Positions 19,285 to 29,323 of a stretch of 64,000 nucleotides of DNA are shown one piece after another. This stretch comes from a bacterium. Lineage in GTDB: Bacteria; Pseudomonadota; Alphaproteobacteria; Caulobacterales; Hyphomonadaceae. Where the stretch lies: contig WGML01000005.1 in the NCBI GenBank assembly GCA_016125045.1, positions 62,001 through 126,000 on the forward strand, written 5' to 3'. Below the pieces are notes generated by a model that saw only the letters and a program-made list of their open reading frames with translations, was not told the DNA's origin and did not search any database. A program made the translations under genes and the position numbers. The first letter of the stretch is position 1, and every line of letters starts with the position of its first letter.

Positions 19285-22200
19285 GCGCGCAGCGCCTCTT
19301 CACGCTGGCGCCGGGAAGCCGTTTCCTTGACGCGATCGCACGCGAACTCCTCCGCCGCACCAACGCCGTCGCTGACCCGATCAGCCTGTCCCGCGCGCAG
19401 GTGTTCGCACCCAACCGGCGCGCCGCACGCGCCTTCGCCGAAGCGCTTCACGCCGCCGCGGGCCGGCCGGTGCTCCTGCCCGACATCCGGGCGCTCGGCG
19501 ACCTGGACGAGGAAGAGTCCGGCGCATCCTTCGGGGTGGACAGCCTGTCGCTTCCCGAAGCACTCGCCCCCGCCCTTCGAAGGGGCGCCCTCATCCGGCT
19601 GGTGTCGGCATGGCGGAAGCGTCGGGACGAGGCTCCACTTCCGCCCGCGACGCTCCTCGCCGCGGTCGACGAACTCAGCCAGCTCATCGACCAGTCGGCG
19701 ATGGGGGGAGAGGTCGACTGGTCGATGCTGCCGCACCTGGTCGAGGATCAGGACCTCGCACGCCATTGGAGCGCGTCGGCGAGCTTTCTCAACATTGTCG
19801 GAGAGGCCTGGCCGCAGCAGCTTGCAGAGCTGCGCATGCTCGACCCGGCGCTTCGTCGCCTCAAGGCCGCCCATGCACTCGCCGAACGATGGACCCGGGA
19901 GCCGCCACGCGATCCGGTGCTCGTGATCGGATCGACCGGAGCGATGCCCGCCACCCGCATCCTGATGGCGGCGACGCTGCGTCTCTCCGCCGGCGCGGTT
20001 GTGCTGCCGGGCCTTGACCGCGAACTCGACGACGACGCCTGGAAGGCCGTCGCCCGCGCCCCGAGCCACCCGCAATACGTTCTCGCCCGCACCCTGCGCG
20101 ACCTCGATGCGACCCCCGCCGACGTCGCCGACTGGCCGGACGAGCCCCGCGCCCCGGCGGCGATCGCCCGCGCCAAGCTGATCAACGAGGCGCTCGCCCC
20201 GGCCGTCGCGACCCGCGGCTGGAATGCGCGGCTCACCCGGCTCGCGACCCCGGAAGAAGCGCCAGATTTCGTCCGCAGGGGCCTTGCCGGCGTCCGGCTG
20301 ATCGAGGCGGCGGATCAGTCCGAACAGGCGCTGACCGCCGCGCTCCTCCTCCGGGAGGTTCTGGAGACGCCCGGCCGCACCGCCGCGCTCGTCACGCCGG
20401 ACGGCGATCTTGCGCGGCGCACCTCCGCCACGCTGCGATCGTGGGGGATCGATGTCGCCCCATCCGCCGGCACGCCGTTCAACCGCACCCTCCCGGGCGG
20501 CCTCGCGCTGATCCTGCTCGGCTGGATCCGCGACCCGGCGGACCCGACCCTGCTCCTCGCGCTGCTCAAGCATCCGCTCACCACCCCCGAAACCTCACCC
20601 GAAACCTCACCCGAGCCCCGCCGCGCGGCGATCACCTGGCTCGAACGCGAGTGGCTTCGGGGGCCCCGGCGCCATTCCGATCTCGCCGCCTTGTCCGCGA
20701 GCGCCGAGGCGAAGGACCAGCCCGCCGCCGCCGCTCTGCTCCGGGGGATCGAGCAGGCGCTTTCCACCATGTCATCGCTCCTCTCCGCCGACGAGGTGGA
20801 GGGCCCGACCCTCGCCCGGGAACTCGCCGCGCTGGGGGAAGCGCTGGTTCTGCACCTTGGCGCGCGGCCGCCGGAGAGTTTGTGGGCCGGGCCTGCCGGT
20901 CGCGCCGCCGGCCAGTGGTTCCGCGATCTATCCGACATCACGAGCGGGATGGGACCACTGCCGCCGGATCAGGTGCTCGACCTCGCCGAGGCGCTCGCCG
21001 CCGAAGTGGTCGCCGCGCCAGACGCCGCCGAACACCCCCGCCTCGCGATCTGGGGACCGCTGGAGGCCCGCCTGCAACGCCGCGACCTGATGATCCTCGG
21101 CGGCCTGAATGAGGGGAGCTGGCCGCGCCTGCCCGCCGCCGATCCCTTCCTCAACCGCAAGCTGCGCCAGGAACTCGGGCTGAACGACCCCGACGAACGC
21201 GTCGGCCTCGCCGCGCACGACTTCGCCGAACTCGCCAATGCACCCGAGGTCGTCCTTCTGCGCGCCCGGCGCGTGGACGAACAGCCACGGGTCGCGTCCC
21301 GCTGGATCTGGCGCTTGTCCACGCTCGCCGCAGGGGGACTTAAGAGCCGCGCCGAGGCGGACCGGCTGCTCGCCCCTCCGCCGGACAAGGACCCGCTCCG
21401 CTGGGCGCGTCACCTGCGGCGAACACCGGCGGTCACACCTGTCTCGGCGCCCGCTCCCCGACCACCCGCGGACGCGCGCGAGCTTACCTACGCCTCGCCG
21501 AGCCGGGTGTCCGATCTCATCCGCGACCCGTTCACGGACTACGCCAAGCGCATCCTGCGGCTGGCGCCGCTTGAACGCGTCGGCGGTCCGGTGGATCCCG
21601 GGCGGCGCGGCACGGCGGCCCACGCCGCGATCGAACGTCACGCCCAGGCGATGCGGGAGGGCCGCGCGCTCGATCTTGAGGACCTGTTCATCGACCAGCT
21701 TCGGCGTCAGGGCGAGACCATATCGAACCTCGTCTATGAACGCCCGCTGTGGCGGCGGGCCGCGACCGCCTATCTCGACTGGACGGCGCGCAGGGCGAAC
21801 CGGGTGCGTGACTACGAGCTCGAAGCCAAGGCGCAGATCGTGCTCGAAACCAGCTACGGCGTCTGCCGCCTCTCCGCGACCGCTGACCGGATCGAACGGC
21901 TCGACGACGACACGATCGCCATCATCGACTTCAAGACGACGCCAAAAAGCAGGTCGCAGGTCGAGAGCGGACTCGAACCGCAACTGCCGCTTGAGGCGGC
22001 GATCGCCAATCAGACCGCCTTTGGCGGGATCGGACCCGCGACGACATCCGAGATCATCTATTTCCAGGTATCCACGAGCAAAGGGGTGGACAACCCGAAA
22101 AACGGCGAGCCGCTGAACGTCGACGTGATGGCGCTCGCGTCCGAACATACCCTGGCGCTTGTGGACCTGCTCAACCAGTTCGCCGACGAGGCCACGCCCT

Positions 22201-22301
22201 ACCGGTCCAAACCCCGCGCCCAGTACGCCGCCGATTGGGGGGATTATGACCGCCTCGCCCGCCGGCAGGAGTGGACAGCCGACGGGCACGCGGACGAATG
22301 A
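19281..22301 (+). CDS. addB: Double-strand break repair protein AddB
   Basis: 1006 aa, GTG start overlapping murU stop (GTGA), LGGLNEGSWP and C-terminal PDDEXK-like IIDFKTT nuclease motif; followed by addA. Confidence 0.92.
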   Translation: MSAQRLFTLAPGSRFLDAIARELLRRTNAVADPISLSRAQVFAPNRRAARAFAEALHAAAGRPVLLPDIRALGDLDEEESGASFGVDSLSLPEALAPALRRGALIRLVSAWRKRRDEAPLPPATLLAAVDELSQLIDQSAMGGEVDWSMLPHLVEDQDLARHWSASASFLNIVGEAWPQQLAELRMLDPALRRLKAAHALAERWTREPPRDPVLVIGSTGAMPATRILMAATLRLSAGAVVLPGLDRELDDDAWKAVARAPSHPQYVLARTLRDLDATPADVADWPDEPRAPAAIARAKLINEALAPAVATRGWNARLTRLATPEEAPDFVRRGLAGVRLIEAADQSEQALTAALLLREVLETPGRTAALVTPDGDLARRTSATLRSWGIDVAPSAGTPFNRTLPGGLALILLGWIRDPADPTLLLALLKHPLTTPETSPETSPEPRRAAITWLEREWLRGPRRHSDLAALSASAEAKDQPAAAALLRGIEQALSTMSSLLSADEVEGPTLARELAALGEALVLHLGARPPESLWAGPAGRAAGQWFRDLSDITSGMGPLPPDQVLDLAEALAAEVVAAPDAAEHPRLAIWGPLEARLQRRDLMILGGLNEGSWPRLPAADPFLNRKLRQELGLNDPDERVGLAAHDFAELANAPEVVLLRARRVDEQPRVASRWIWRLSTLAAGGLKSRAEADRLLAPPPDKDPLRWARHLRRTPAVTPVSAPAPRPPADARELTYASPSRVSDLIRDPFTDYAKRILRLAPLERVGGPVDPGRRGTAAHAAIERHAQAMREGRALDLEDLFIDQLRRQGETISNLVYERPLWRRAATAYLDWTARRANRVRDYELEAKAQIVLETSYGVCRLSATADRIERLDDDTIAIIDFKTTPKSRSQVESGLEPQLPLEAAIANQTAFGGIGPATTSEIIYFQVSTSKGVDNPKNGEPLNVDVMALASEHTLALVDLLNQFADEATPYRSKPRAQYAADWGDYDRLARRQEWTADGHADE
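20589..20612 (+). repeat. 12-bp tandem repeat (GAAACCTCACCC x2) inside addB
   Basis: Two exact adjacent copies encoding ETSPETSP. Confidence 0.8.
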
Positions 22302-25300
22302 CCGAACCGGACCCCGCCGCACGCGACTCCTCTGACCGGCCCGAATACGTCGCCGCCCTCTCTGGCCAGGCGCAGGCCGCGCACCCCGCCCATTCCGCCT
22401 GGGTGTCCGCCAACGCCGGCTCCGGCAAGACCAAGGTGCTGATCGACCGCGTGGCCCGCCTGCTTCTCAGCGGCGCGGCGCCGGACGAAATCCTCTGCGT
22501 CACCTACACCCGCGCGGCGGCGATGGAGATGCAGGCCCGCCTCTATCAACGTCTCGGCGACTGGTGTGTCGCCGCCGAAGCCGATCTCGCGGCGCAAATC
22601 GAGGCGCTGGAGCAAGCCACCCCCGGCAGCCTTGACCCGGCCCGCATCGGCCGCGCGCGCGAGCTCTTCGCCCAGGCGCTCGAGACGCCCGGGGGCCTGC
22701 GCATCGAGACCATCCACGCGTTCTGCGCGCGCCTGCTCAAACGGTTTCCGATCGAGGCCGGATGCCCACCCGGCTTTCAGGAACTGGACGAGCGTGAAGC
22801 CGATCTGCTCTGGCGGGACGCCCTCGACGAGGTCGCCGAACGGATCGCCGCCGGCGACGAAGACCTTGCCGCCGCCGCGACATTCGTCGCGGAAGTCGCC
22901 GGAGCGGCGCTGCGCCCCCTCGAAGCCCTGACCTCCCGCCGCGGGCAGGTGTCCGCCTGGCTCGCGGAGGCCTCCAGCATCGACGACGCCATCGCCCGGC
23001 TGGCCGCCGAGCACGGCGCCGGCGACGAGACCGCCGAGGAAATGCTCGAACGCTTCATGGGGCGGGACCTCCCCAGAGCGGATCTGCGACGCGCCGCGGA
23101 CGCGCTTATGAGCGGCGCCAAGACCGACAAGACCGCGGCGGAGAAACTCCTCGTCGCGCTGTCGGATGCTCCGGCCGCCGAGCGATGGGACGCCTATCAG
23201 GGGGTCGTCCTGACGACGACCGGAGACTTGCGGAAGAGCGCTGCCACGAAAGGGACGGCTTCCGCCCATCCCTTCATCAATGATCTGTTCTCCACCGCGC
23301 CGCCCACGGGCCGCGAGACCGGCCGTATTCTCGCCTTCCGCGCCGACCTGCGGATCCGGCGCACCTTCGAACGCTCCGCCGCCCTCACCCGCCTCGCCGC
23401 CGCCGCCCTCGACATCTACGCCAAACGCAAGGCCGAGCGCGGACTGCTCGACTTCGACGACCTGATCGATACCGCGCTCCGCCTCCTCGACAATCCCGGC
23501 GACGGCGCATGGGTGCTCTGGAAGCTCGACGGCCGGCTGTCCCATGTCCTGCTCGACGAAGCGCAGGACACGAGCCCGGCGCAGTGGCGGCTGCTGCGCC
23601 GGCTGACCGAGGAATTCTTCGCTGGGGCCGGCGCGCATGACGGCGCCCCCCGGACGCTGTTCGTGGTCGGCGACCAGAAACAGTCGATCTATTCCTTCCA
23701 GGGCGCGGAGCCGGAACGGTTCGGGGCCGAGCGCGAGGACCTTCGGCGGCGGCTGGAGAGCCATTCGGCGCCGCTCGCCCATCCGAGCCTCGACATGTCT
23801 TTCCGGTCGGCCCCAGAAATCCTCAGCTTCGTCGACACCGCCTTCCTCACCGACGCGTTCGACGGGCAGGACCCGTTTTCCATCGCGCCTCCGCCGGAAG
23901 CCGATCTCATGCGCCACACCGCCTATCGGCGCGGAGAATGCGGATCGGTGGAGCTTTGGCCGCCGCACCGGCCGGCCGAGGCCCCCGCGTCGCGACCATG
24001 GGATGCGCCCCTCGATCAGGAGCCGGAATCATCCCCCAGGCAGGTGCTCGCCGCCGCCATCGCCCGCTTTGTCCGCGAGGAGATCGACGCCGGCGCCGCC
24101 GTCTGGGACGCGGGCCGCAAGCGCGCCATGCGGCCGGGCGATGTGCTCATTCTGGTGCGCAAGCGATCCGGCGGACTGTTCGATGCGATCCTCCATCATC
24201 TGAAACGACAGGGACTTCCCGTCGCGGGGGCCGACCGCATCGCGCTTCTCGACACGCTTGGCGTTCAGGACCTGCTCAACCTCATCCGCTTTGTCCTGCA
24301 CCCGGACGATGATCTCGTGCTCGCCGAAATCCTCGTCGGCCCCTTCGGCGGCTTCGACTATGACGCGGACCTGTTTCCGCTGGCCCATGGACGCGGCGCC
24401 GCCTTGCTCCTTGACCGGCTGCGCGCCTCACCCGCTCAGAAGGCCCGCCCTGCGGTCGCGTTTCTCGATCGTCTGCTCGAAATGCGCGGCGCCGCGCCTT
24501 ATGATTTCCTCGCCACCGTCCTTGATCAAGCGGCGCCCTCGCGCTCCCCGGACGTGGTGATGTCCGGCTGGCAGGCCATCCTGTCCCGCCTCGGAGCGCC
24601 CGCACGCGAACCCGTCATCGCCCTCCTCGACCGCGCCGCCCGATTCGACTCAGGCTCGCCTGCGTCGCTGCAGATGTTTCTCACCGAAATCACCCGCGAC
24701 GGCGGAGAGATCAAACGCGAGCTGTCCGAGGCCGGTGACGCGGTGCGGGTGATGACCGTGCACGGCGCGAAGGGACTGGAAGCCCCGGTTGTCATCCTGC
24801 CCGACACGACCTCGAACAAGGCCCCCACATCCGCCGGCGTCTACCTCACCGAGACCGGCGCGCCGGTGTGGTCGTCCGGCAAGAAGGAAGAGACCAAGCT
24901 GGTCGAGACACTCCGAACCGAGGCGGAGGCCAAGGCGCTCCGGGAGCAGCGCCGGCTTCTCTATGTGGCGCTGACGCGCGCCCGCGACCGGCTCGTGATC
25001 TGCGGGCACTGGACGGGAAAGCGCGACGGCGCCGGAGAGGACGCCGCCTGCTGGCTCGGCGTCTGCCGGGCCGCGATGGTCCGCCTCCAGGCTGAGGGCC
25101 GCGCCCTGCCCGAGCCCTCGGATCAGGGGGAAATCCTGCGCTATGGGACGCGCAGCCTCGCCAGTCGCGAGGATCCCGAGGCGCTCGAAGGAGCAGCGCT
25201 TCCCCACTGGCTGGAGCGCCTTTCGGACGCCCCGGCCGCCCCTGCGCTCCCGCCGCGCGCACCGTCTTCGCGCGAGACCCCCACCGGCGCGGCGCGGACA

Positions 25301-25864
25301 AGGGAAGCAGCAAACCCGTTCATGGAACGCGCATCCCCGGGCGCGCGCCGGGGCGTGCTGATCCATCGCCTGCTTGAAACCCTTCCCGATCTGCCGCCCG
25401 ACGCGCGGCCTGACGCCGCCCGCGCCTGGCTTGCCGCGCGCGACGATCTCGACGACGCGGCCCGCGAGGATATCGCCGCAGCGGCGCTCGGCGTTCTCTA
25501 CGACCGGCGCTTCGCCGCCCTGTTCAACGCCCCTGGACGCGCCGAAGCGCCCATCATCGGCGGCGCTGATCCGGGCCAGGCGGAGGGGGCGTCGCCCGGC
25601 GGCGGGCTGATGTTCGGACGGGTGGACCGCCTCGTCGTGACCGATGACGCCGTCTGGATCGTCGACTTCAAGTCGGACCTCGACCCGCCCGCCGACGCCA
25701 CGGGGGTTGCCGCGCCCTATATCGCGCAGATGGCCGCCTACCGGTCCATCCTGCGTCAGACCTGGACCGATCGGCCGGTGCGCGCGCTCCTGATCTTCAC
25801 GGAAGGGCCGACTCCGGTTGAACTCTCCGATCACGACCTCGCCCGAGCCGTCAATTTGGCGTGA
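22298..25864 (+). CDS. addA: Double-strand break repair helicase-nuclease AddA (UvrD/Rep family)
   Basis: SANAGSGKTKVLIDRVARLLL Walker A, LLDEAQDTSPAQW, VMTVHGAKGLEAPVV, C-terminal IVDFKSD nuclease motif; ATGA overlap with addB. Confidence 0.95.
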   Translation: MTEPDPAARDSSDRPEYVAALSGQAQAAHPAHSAWVSANAGSGKTKVLIDRVARLLLSGAAPDEILCVTYTRAAAMEMQARLYQRLGDWCVAAEADLAAQIEALEQATPGSLDPARIGRARELFAQALETPGGLRIETIHAFCARLLKRFPIEAGCPPGFQELDEREADLLWRDALDEVAERIAAGDEDLAAAATFVAEVAGAALRPLEALTSRRGQVSAWLAEASSIDDAIARLAAEHGAGDETAEEMLERFMGRDLPRADLRRAADALMSGAKTDKTAAEKLLVALSDAPAAERWDAYQGVVLTTTGDLRKSAATKGTASAHPFINDLFSTAPPTGRETGRILAFRADLRIRRTFERSAALTRLAAAALDIYAKRKAERGLLDFDDLIDTALRLLDNPGDGAWVLWKLDGRLSHVLLDEAQDTSPAQWRLLRRLTEEFFAGAGAHDGAPRTLFVVGDQKQSIYSFQGAEPERFGAEREDLRRRLESHSAPLAHPSLDMSFRSAPEILSFVDTAFLTDAFDGQDPFSIAPPPEADLMRHTAYRRGECGSVELWPPHRPAEAPASRPWDAPLDQEPESSPRQVLAAAIARFVREEIDAGAAVWDAGRKRAMRPGDVLILVRKRSGGLFDAILHHLKRQGLPVAGADRIALLDTLGVQDLLNLIRFVLHPDDDLVLAEILVGPFGGFDYDADLFPLAHGRGAALLLDRLRASPAQKARPAVAFLDRLLEMRGAAPYDFLATVLDQAAPSRSPDVVMSGWQAILSRLGAPAREPVIALLDRAARFDSGSPASLQMFLTEITRDGGEIKRELSEAGDAVRVMTVHGAKGLEAPVVILPDTTSNKAPTSAGVYLTETGAPVWSSGKKEETKLVETLRTEAEAKALREQRRLLYVALTRARDRLVICGHWTGKRDGAGEDAACWLGVCRAAMVRLQAEGRALPEPSDQGEILRYGTRSLASREDPEALEGAALPHWLERLSDAPAAPALPPRAPSSRETPTGAARTREAANPFMERASPGARRGVLIHRLLETLPDLPPDARPDAARAWLAARDDLDDAAREDIAAAALGVLYDRRFAALFNAPGRAEAPIIGGADPGQAEGASPGGGLMFGRVDRLVVTDDAVWIVDFKSDLDPPADATGVAAPYIAQMAAYRSILRQTWTDRPVRALLIFTEGPTPVELSDHDLARAVNLA

Positions 25865-25957
25865 CGAGGCCTCGAACAAGACTGGACCTTTGACGCAGCA
25901 GGGCTACTTACCCGTCATACCCGCCCGCCGGATGCGGGCTTAAAGAGGATTTCCGAG

Positions 25958-26290
25958 ATGGCCATCAAGACCGTGAACGACGACACGTTCGAGGGTGAAG
26001 TGCTGGGCGCCAAGGGCCCCGTGATCGTGGACTTCTGGGCGGAGTGGTGCGGCCCGTGCAAACAGGTCGCCCCGCATCTGGAAGCGCTCGCCGCCGAACT
26101 CGGCGACACGGTTTCGGTGGTGAAGCTCAATGTGGACGACAATCCGGTCACCGCCGGCAAGTTCGGGGTTCGCGGCCTGCCGACCTTCATGATCTTTGTC
26201 GACGGGAAGGTCGCGGCGACCCATCTTGGCGCGATGAACAAGGCCAAGATGGCTGAGTGGATCCGGGAAGCTGCCCCCTCGAACGCCTGA
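25958..26290 (+). CDS. trxA: Thioredoxin
   Basis: VDFWAEWCGPCKQVAPHLEAL active site; 110 aa. Confidence 0.97.
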   Translation: MAIKTVNDDTFEGEVLGAKGPVIVDFWAEWCGPCKQVAPHLEALAAELGDTVSVVKLNVDDNPVTAGKFGVRGLPTFMIFVDGKVAATHLGAMNKAKMAEWIREAAPSNA

Positions 26291-26419
26291 TCTCTCCCGA
26301 CCTTCCGAACCGTTCCCTTGCGCGGCGTCCGGAGCGGGTTAACGCCCCCCGCGTTCGCGGCTTCTTAACCAGAGCGCGCGAAGAGAAACGCTCCAGAACG
26401 GTTTGGAACGGTCATTCTC

Positions 26420-27577
26420 ATGCCTGCGTCACGAAAAACCGACCCGTCCGCCCTTCAGACAGGGCTCGGGCATTTTGCGCTCAGCATCCTCACCTTCGGG
26501 GTTGCCGCCTCCGCGCTGGGCGGCGCGGCCGCCGCGCTCGGCGATGCATCGGACGCAGCGCCGGTCGTGGAATACGCGCTGTTTGATCATAAGGACGCCG
26601 CCGCTCCCTATCTGAAGGCCCGCACCGACGCCGGCGCGCTGGTGAACCACGCCGCCGAGCCGAGCCTCGGCGTCGACTATGATCCCGACGCGGACGCCGG
26701 CGCGCGGCCCGTCACCATCACCATAACGGACCTAGAGCAGGGCTCCCTCGCGCCCGCGGCCCTTCCGCGCGCGCCCATTCTGGGCTTCTTCGAGCGCACG
26801 CCGTCGGGCGACCTGCCGCGCATTGCCGCCGATGGATCGACCCCGGCGCAGGCCTACGCCCGTCCGTTCGTTTCGTCCGGCCAACCCCGTGTCTCGCTGA
26901 TCATCGGCGGTCTCGGCCTCAACGCCACCCACACGCTCGCGGCGATCAACGAACTGCCGCCGGAAGTGACGCTTTCCTTCGTGCCGTATTCCAACAACCT
27001 GCAGACCTGGATCAACCGGGCGCGGGCGGCCGGGCATGAAGTGCTGCTTGAACTTCCGATGGAGCCCTATGATTATCCCAATGTGGACACCGGACCTCAA
27101 ACCCTGCTGACGTCGGCTTCGACCGGCGAAAACCTCCGCCGGCTCAACCTGCTGCTCGGCAAGGCGACCGGCTATTTCGGCGTGACGAATTATCAGGGCG
27201 CGAAGTTCGCAACCGATGAGCGGGCAGCCGCCCCGATCATGAAATCGCTGAACGAGCGCGGCCTCGTTTTCGTCCACGACGGTGCGGCGGCGCGGTCCTC
27301 CCTGCCCGAGGCGGCCGAGAGCGCTGGCCTGTCCTTCGCCGCCGCGGATCGCATCATCGACGCGGAAGCCTCCGCGGACGCGATCGACCGCCAGTTGCTG
27401 GAGCTTGAGGCGCTGGCGCTCCAGAACGGGTCGGCGGTGGGTGTCGGCTTCGCCTATCCCGTGACGGTGGAACAGCTCCAGCAATGGGCCGCCGGGCTCA
27501 AGACCAAGGGCTATGAGCTCGCCCCGGCCTCCCAGGCGGTTGGCGTGACCGCCCTCTCCCTCGGCGACGCGACCTGA
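26420..27577 (+). CDS. Divergent polysaccharide deacetylase family protein (DUF610)
   Basis: PRVSLIIGGLGLNATHTLAAINELPPEVTLSFVPYSNNL...GHEVLLELPMEPYDYP; adjacent to rppH. Confidence 0.88.
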   Translation: MPASRKTDPSALQTGLGHFALSILTFGVAASALGGAAAALGDASDAAPVVEYALFDHKDAAAPYLKARTDAGALVNHAAEPSLGVDYDPDADAGARPVTITITDLEQGSLAPAALPRAPILGFFERTPSGDLPRIAADGSTPAQAYARPFVSSGQPRVSLIIGGLGLNATHTLAAINELPPEVTLSFVPYSNNLQTWINRARAAGHEVLLELPMEPYDYPNVDTGPQTLLTSASTGENLRRLNLLLGKATGYFGVTNYQGAKFATDERAAAPIMKSLNERGLVFVHDGAAARSSLPEAAESAGLSFAAADRIIDAEASADAIDRQLLELEALALQNGSAVGVGFAYPVTVEQLQQWAAGLKTKGYELAPASQAVGVTALSLGDAT

Positions 27578-27579
27578 CC

Positions 27580-28095
27580 ATGATCGCCCATCCGCTCGAA
27601 AACGGACGGGACCCCACGCTCTACCGGGCCAATGTCGGCCTCGCCGTCTTCTCGAAGAAGGGCCATGTGATGGTCGGCCACCGCGCCGGCGGCGGGCGCA
27701 ATGACGATCAACGCTTCTCCTGGCAGATGCCGCAGGGCGGGATCGATCGCGGTGAGACCCCCGCCGAGGCCTCGCTGCGCGAGCTGAAGGAGGAGACCGG
27801 GATCAACCCGTCCATGGTCGAGCTGCTGGAAGAGCTCGACCCCTGGCTCTACTACGACTTCCCGCCGGACCTGAAGGCGCGCCTGACCGGTCCCTACCTG
27901 GGACAGCGGCAGAAATGGTTCGCCTTCCGCTTCAAGGGGAGCGAGAGCGATGTGCGCCTCGATGAGCACACGCCGGAATTCGACGCCTGGCGCTGGGCCG
28001 AACTCGCGGAAGCCCCTGCCCTCGTCATCCCTTTCAAGCGGGCGGTCTACGAAGAGGTCGCCCGGCGGTTCGTGCGCTGGACCGAACCGGTGTGA
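27580..28095 (+). CDS. rppH: RNA pyrophosphohydrolase (Nudix)
   Basis: YRANVGLAVFSKKG; Nudix box GGIDRGETPAEASLRELKEETGI. Confidence 0.95.
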   Translation: MIAHPLENGRDPTLYRANVGLAVFSKKGHVMVGHRAGGGRNDDQRFSWQMPQGGIDRGETPAEASLRELKEETGINPSMVELLEELDPWLYYDFPPDLKARLTGPYLGQRQKWFAFRFKGSESDVRLDEHTPEFDAWRWAELAEAPALVIPFKRAVYEEVARRFVRWTEPV

Positions 28096-28108
28096 GGGCG
28101 CCGCTCTT

Positions 28109-28243
28109 GCGTGCTACCAGCGCGCGATCTGATCGGGCGCATTGCCTTCGACCAGTTCCCGTGCGAGGCGAGTTGCGACGCCGGAGCCTCTCCCGGCTGT
28201 ATCGGTGGGGCCACCAGACCCGGCGCGCTTCTTGCTCTGACTG
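28109..28243 (-). CDS. Possible small ORF (about 44 codons, TTG start) between rppH and UDP-xylose synthase
   Basis: Minus-strand reading ...[46 protein letters not shown]-stop; not in the ORF track because it is short; no ATG. Confidence 0.25.
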
Positions 28244-28282
28244 GGCGCTAAGTGCGTCAACGGGTGCGTGCGAGGGACGAAA

Positions 28283-29275
28283 ATGGCTCAGACTGGCGGG
28301 TCTCGGAAAGTCGGCGTGAAGGCGAGTTCGCTGCTCGACGGGCGAACGCTGGTGACTGGCGGGTCCGGCTTTCTTGGCTCCCATCTCTGCGACAAGCTCC
28401 TTGCGCAAGGGCGCGAAGTGCTCTGCGTCGACAATCTCTTCACCGGACAAAAGCGCAATGTCGCCCACCTCATCGGGCACAGCCGGTTCGAATTTCTCCG
28501 TCATGACGTGACGATGCCGCTCTTTGTCGAGGTCGACGAGATCTACAATCTCGCCTGCCCCGCCTCTCCGGTGCACTACCAGCACGATCCCGTGCAGACG
28601 ACGAAGACCTCGGTCCACGGCGCGATCAACATGCTTGGCCTCGCCAAGCGCCTGCACGCCAAAATCCTCCAGGCGTCGACGTCGGAGGTCTATGGCGACC
28701 CCAAGGTTCACCCGCAGACGGAGGATTACTGGGGACATGTGAACCCGATCGGCCCGCGCTCCTGCTATGACGAGGGCAAGCGCTGCGCCGAAACCCTGTT
28801 CTTCGATTACCACCGCCAGCACGATCTTAAGATCAAGGTCGTTCGCATTTTCAACACCTACGGCCCCCGCATGCATCCGAATGACGGACGAGTGGTGTCG
28901 AACTTCATCCTTCAGGCGCTTCGCGGCGAGGCGATCACCCTCTATGGCGACGGCGGCCAGACGCGGTCCTTCTGCTATTGCGACGACCTGCTCGACGCCA
29001 TGGTCTGCATGATGCAAACCGGCGACGACGTGACCGGCCCGATCAATATCGGCAATCCCGGCGAATTCTCGATGCGCGAACTGGCCGAGATCGTGCTCGA
29101 ACTCACCGGCTCGAAGTCGCCGCTCGAATATCGCCCCCTGCCAGCGGACGACCCCAAGCAGCGCCGGCCGGACATCACCCTTGCGCGCCAGACGCTGGGC
29201 TGGGAGCCCAAGGTTCAGCTCCGCGACGGGCTGAAGGAAACCATCGCCTATTTCCGCTCACTCATCGCAAGCTGA
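28283..29275 (+). CDS. UDP-glucuronate decarboxylase (UDP-xylose synthase), extended SDR
   Basis: [58 protein letters not shown]; start ATG 28283 preferred. Confidence 0.93.
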   Translation: MAQTGGSRKVGVKASSLLDGRTLVTGGSGFLGSHLCDKLLAQGREVLCVDNLFTGQKRNVAHLIGHSRFEFLRHDVTMPLFVEVDEIYNLACPASPVHYQHDPVQTTKTSVHGAINMLGLAKRLHAKILQASTSEVYGDPKVHPQTEDYWGHVNPIGPRSCYDEGKRCAETLFFDYHRQHDLKIKVVRIFNTYGPRMHPNDGRVVSNFILQALRGEAITLYGDGGQTRSFCYCDDLLDAMVCMMQTGDDVTGPINIGNPGEFSMRELAEIVLELTGSKSPLEYRPLPADDPKQRRPDITLARQTLGWEPKVQLRDGLKETIAYFRSLIAS

Positions 29276-29282
29276 TCCCGTT

Positions 29283-29299
29283 CCGCACGCGACGTGCGG
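29283..29299. repeat. Perfect inverted repeat CCGCACG-CGA-CGTGCGG between UXS and galE
   Basis: 7-bp arms, 3-nt loop read directly; no T-tract. Confidence 0.5.
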
Positions 29300-29323
29300 G
29301 GCCAGCCGGAGGTCGAAACCCAG

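Noticed and set aside
20928-23968. Long minus-strand ORFs (464 and 574 aa) opposite addB/addA
   Set aside because: Antisense shadows; plus strand has definitive helicase/nuclease motifs.
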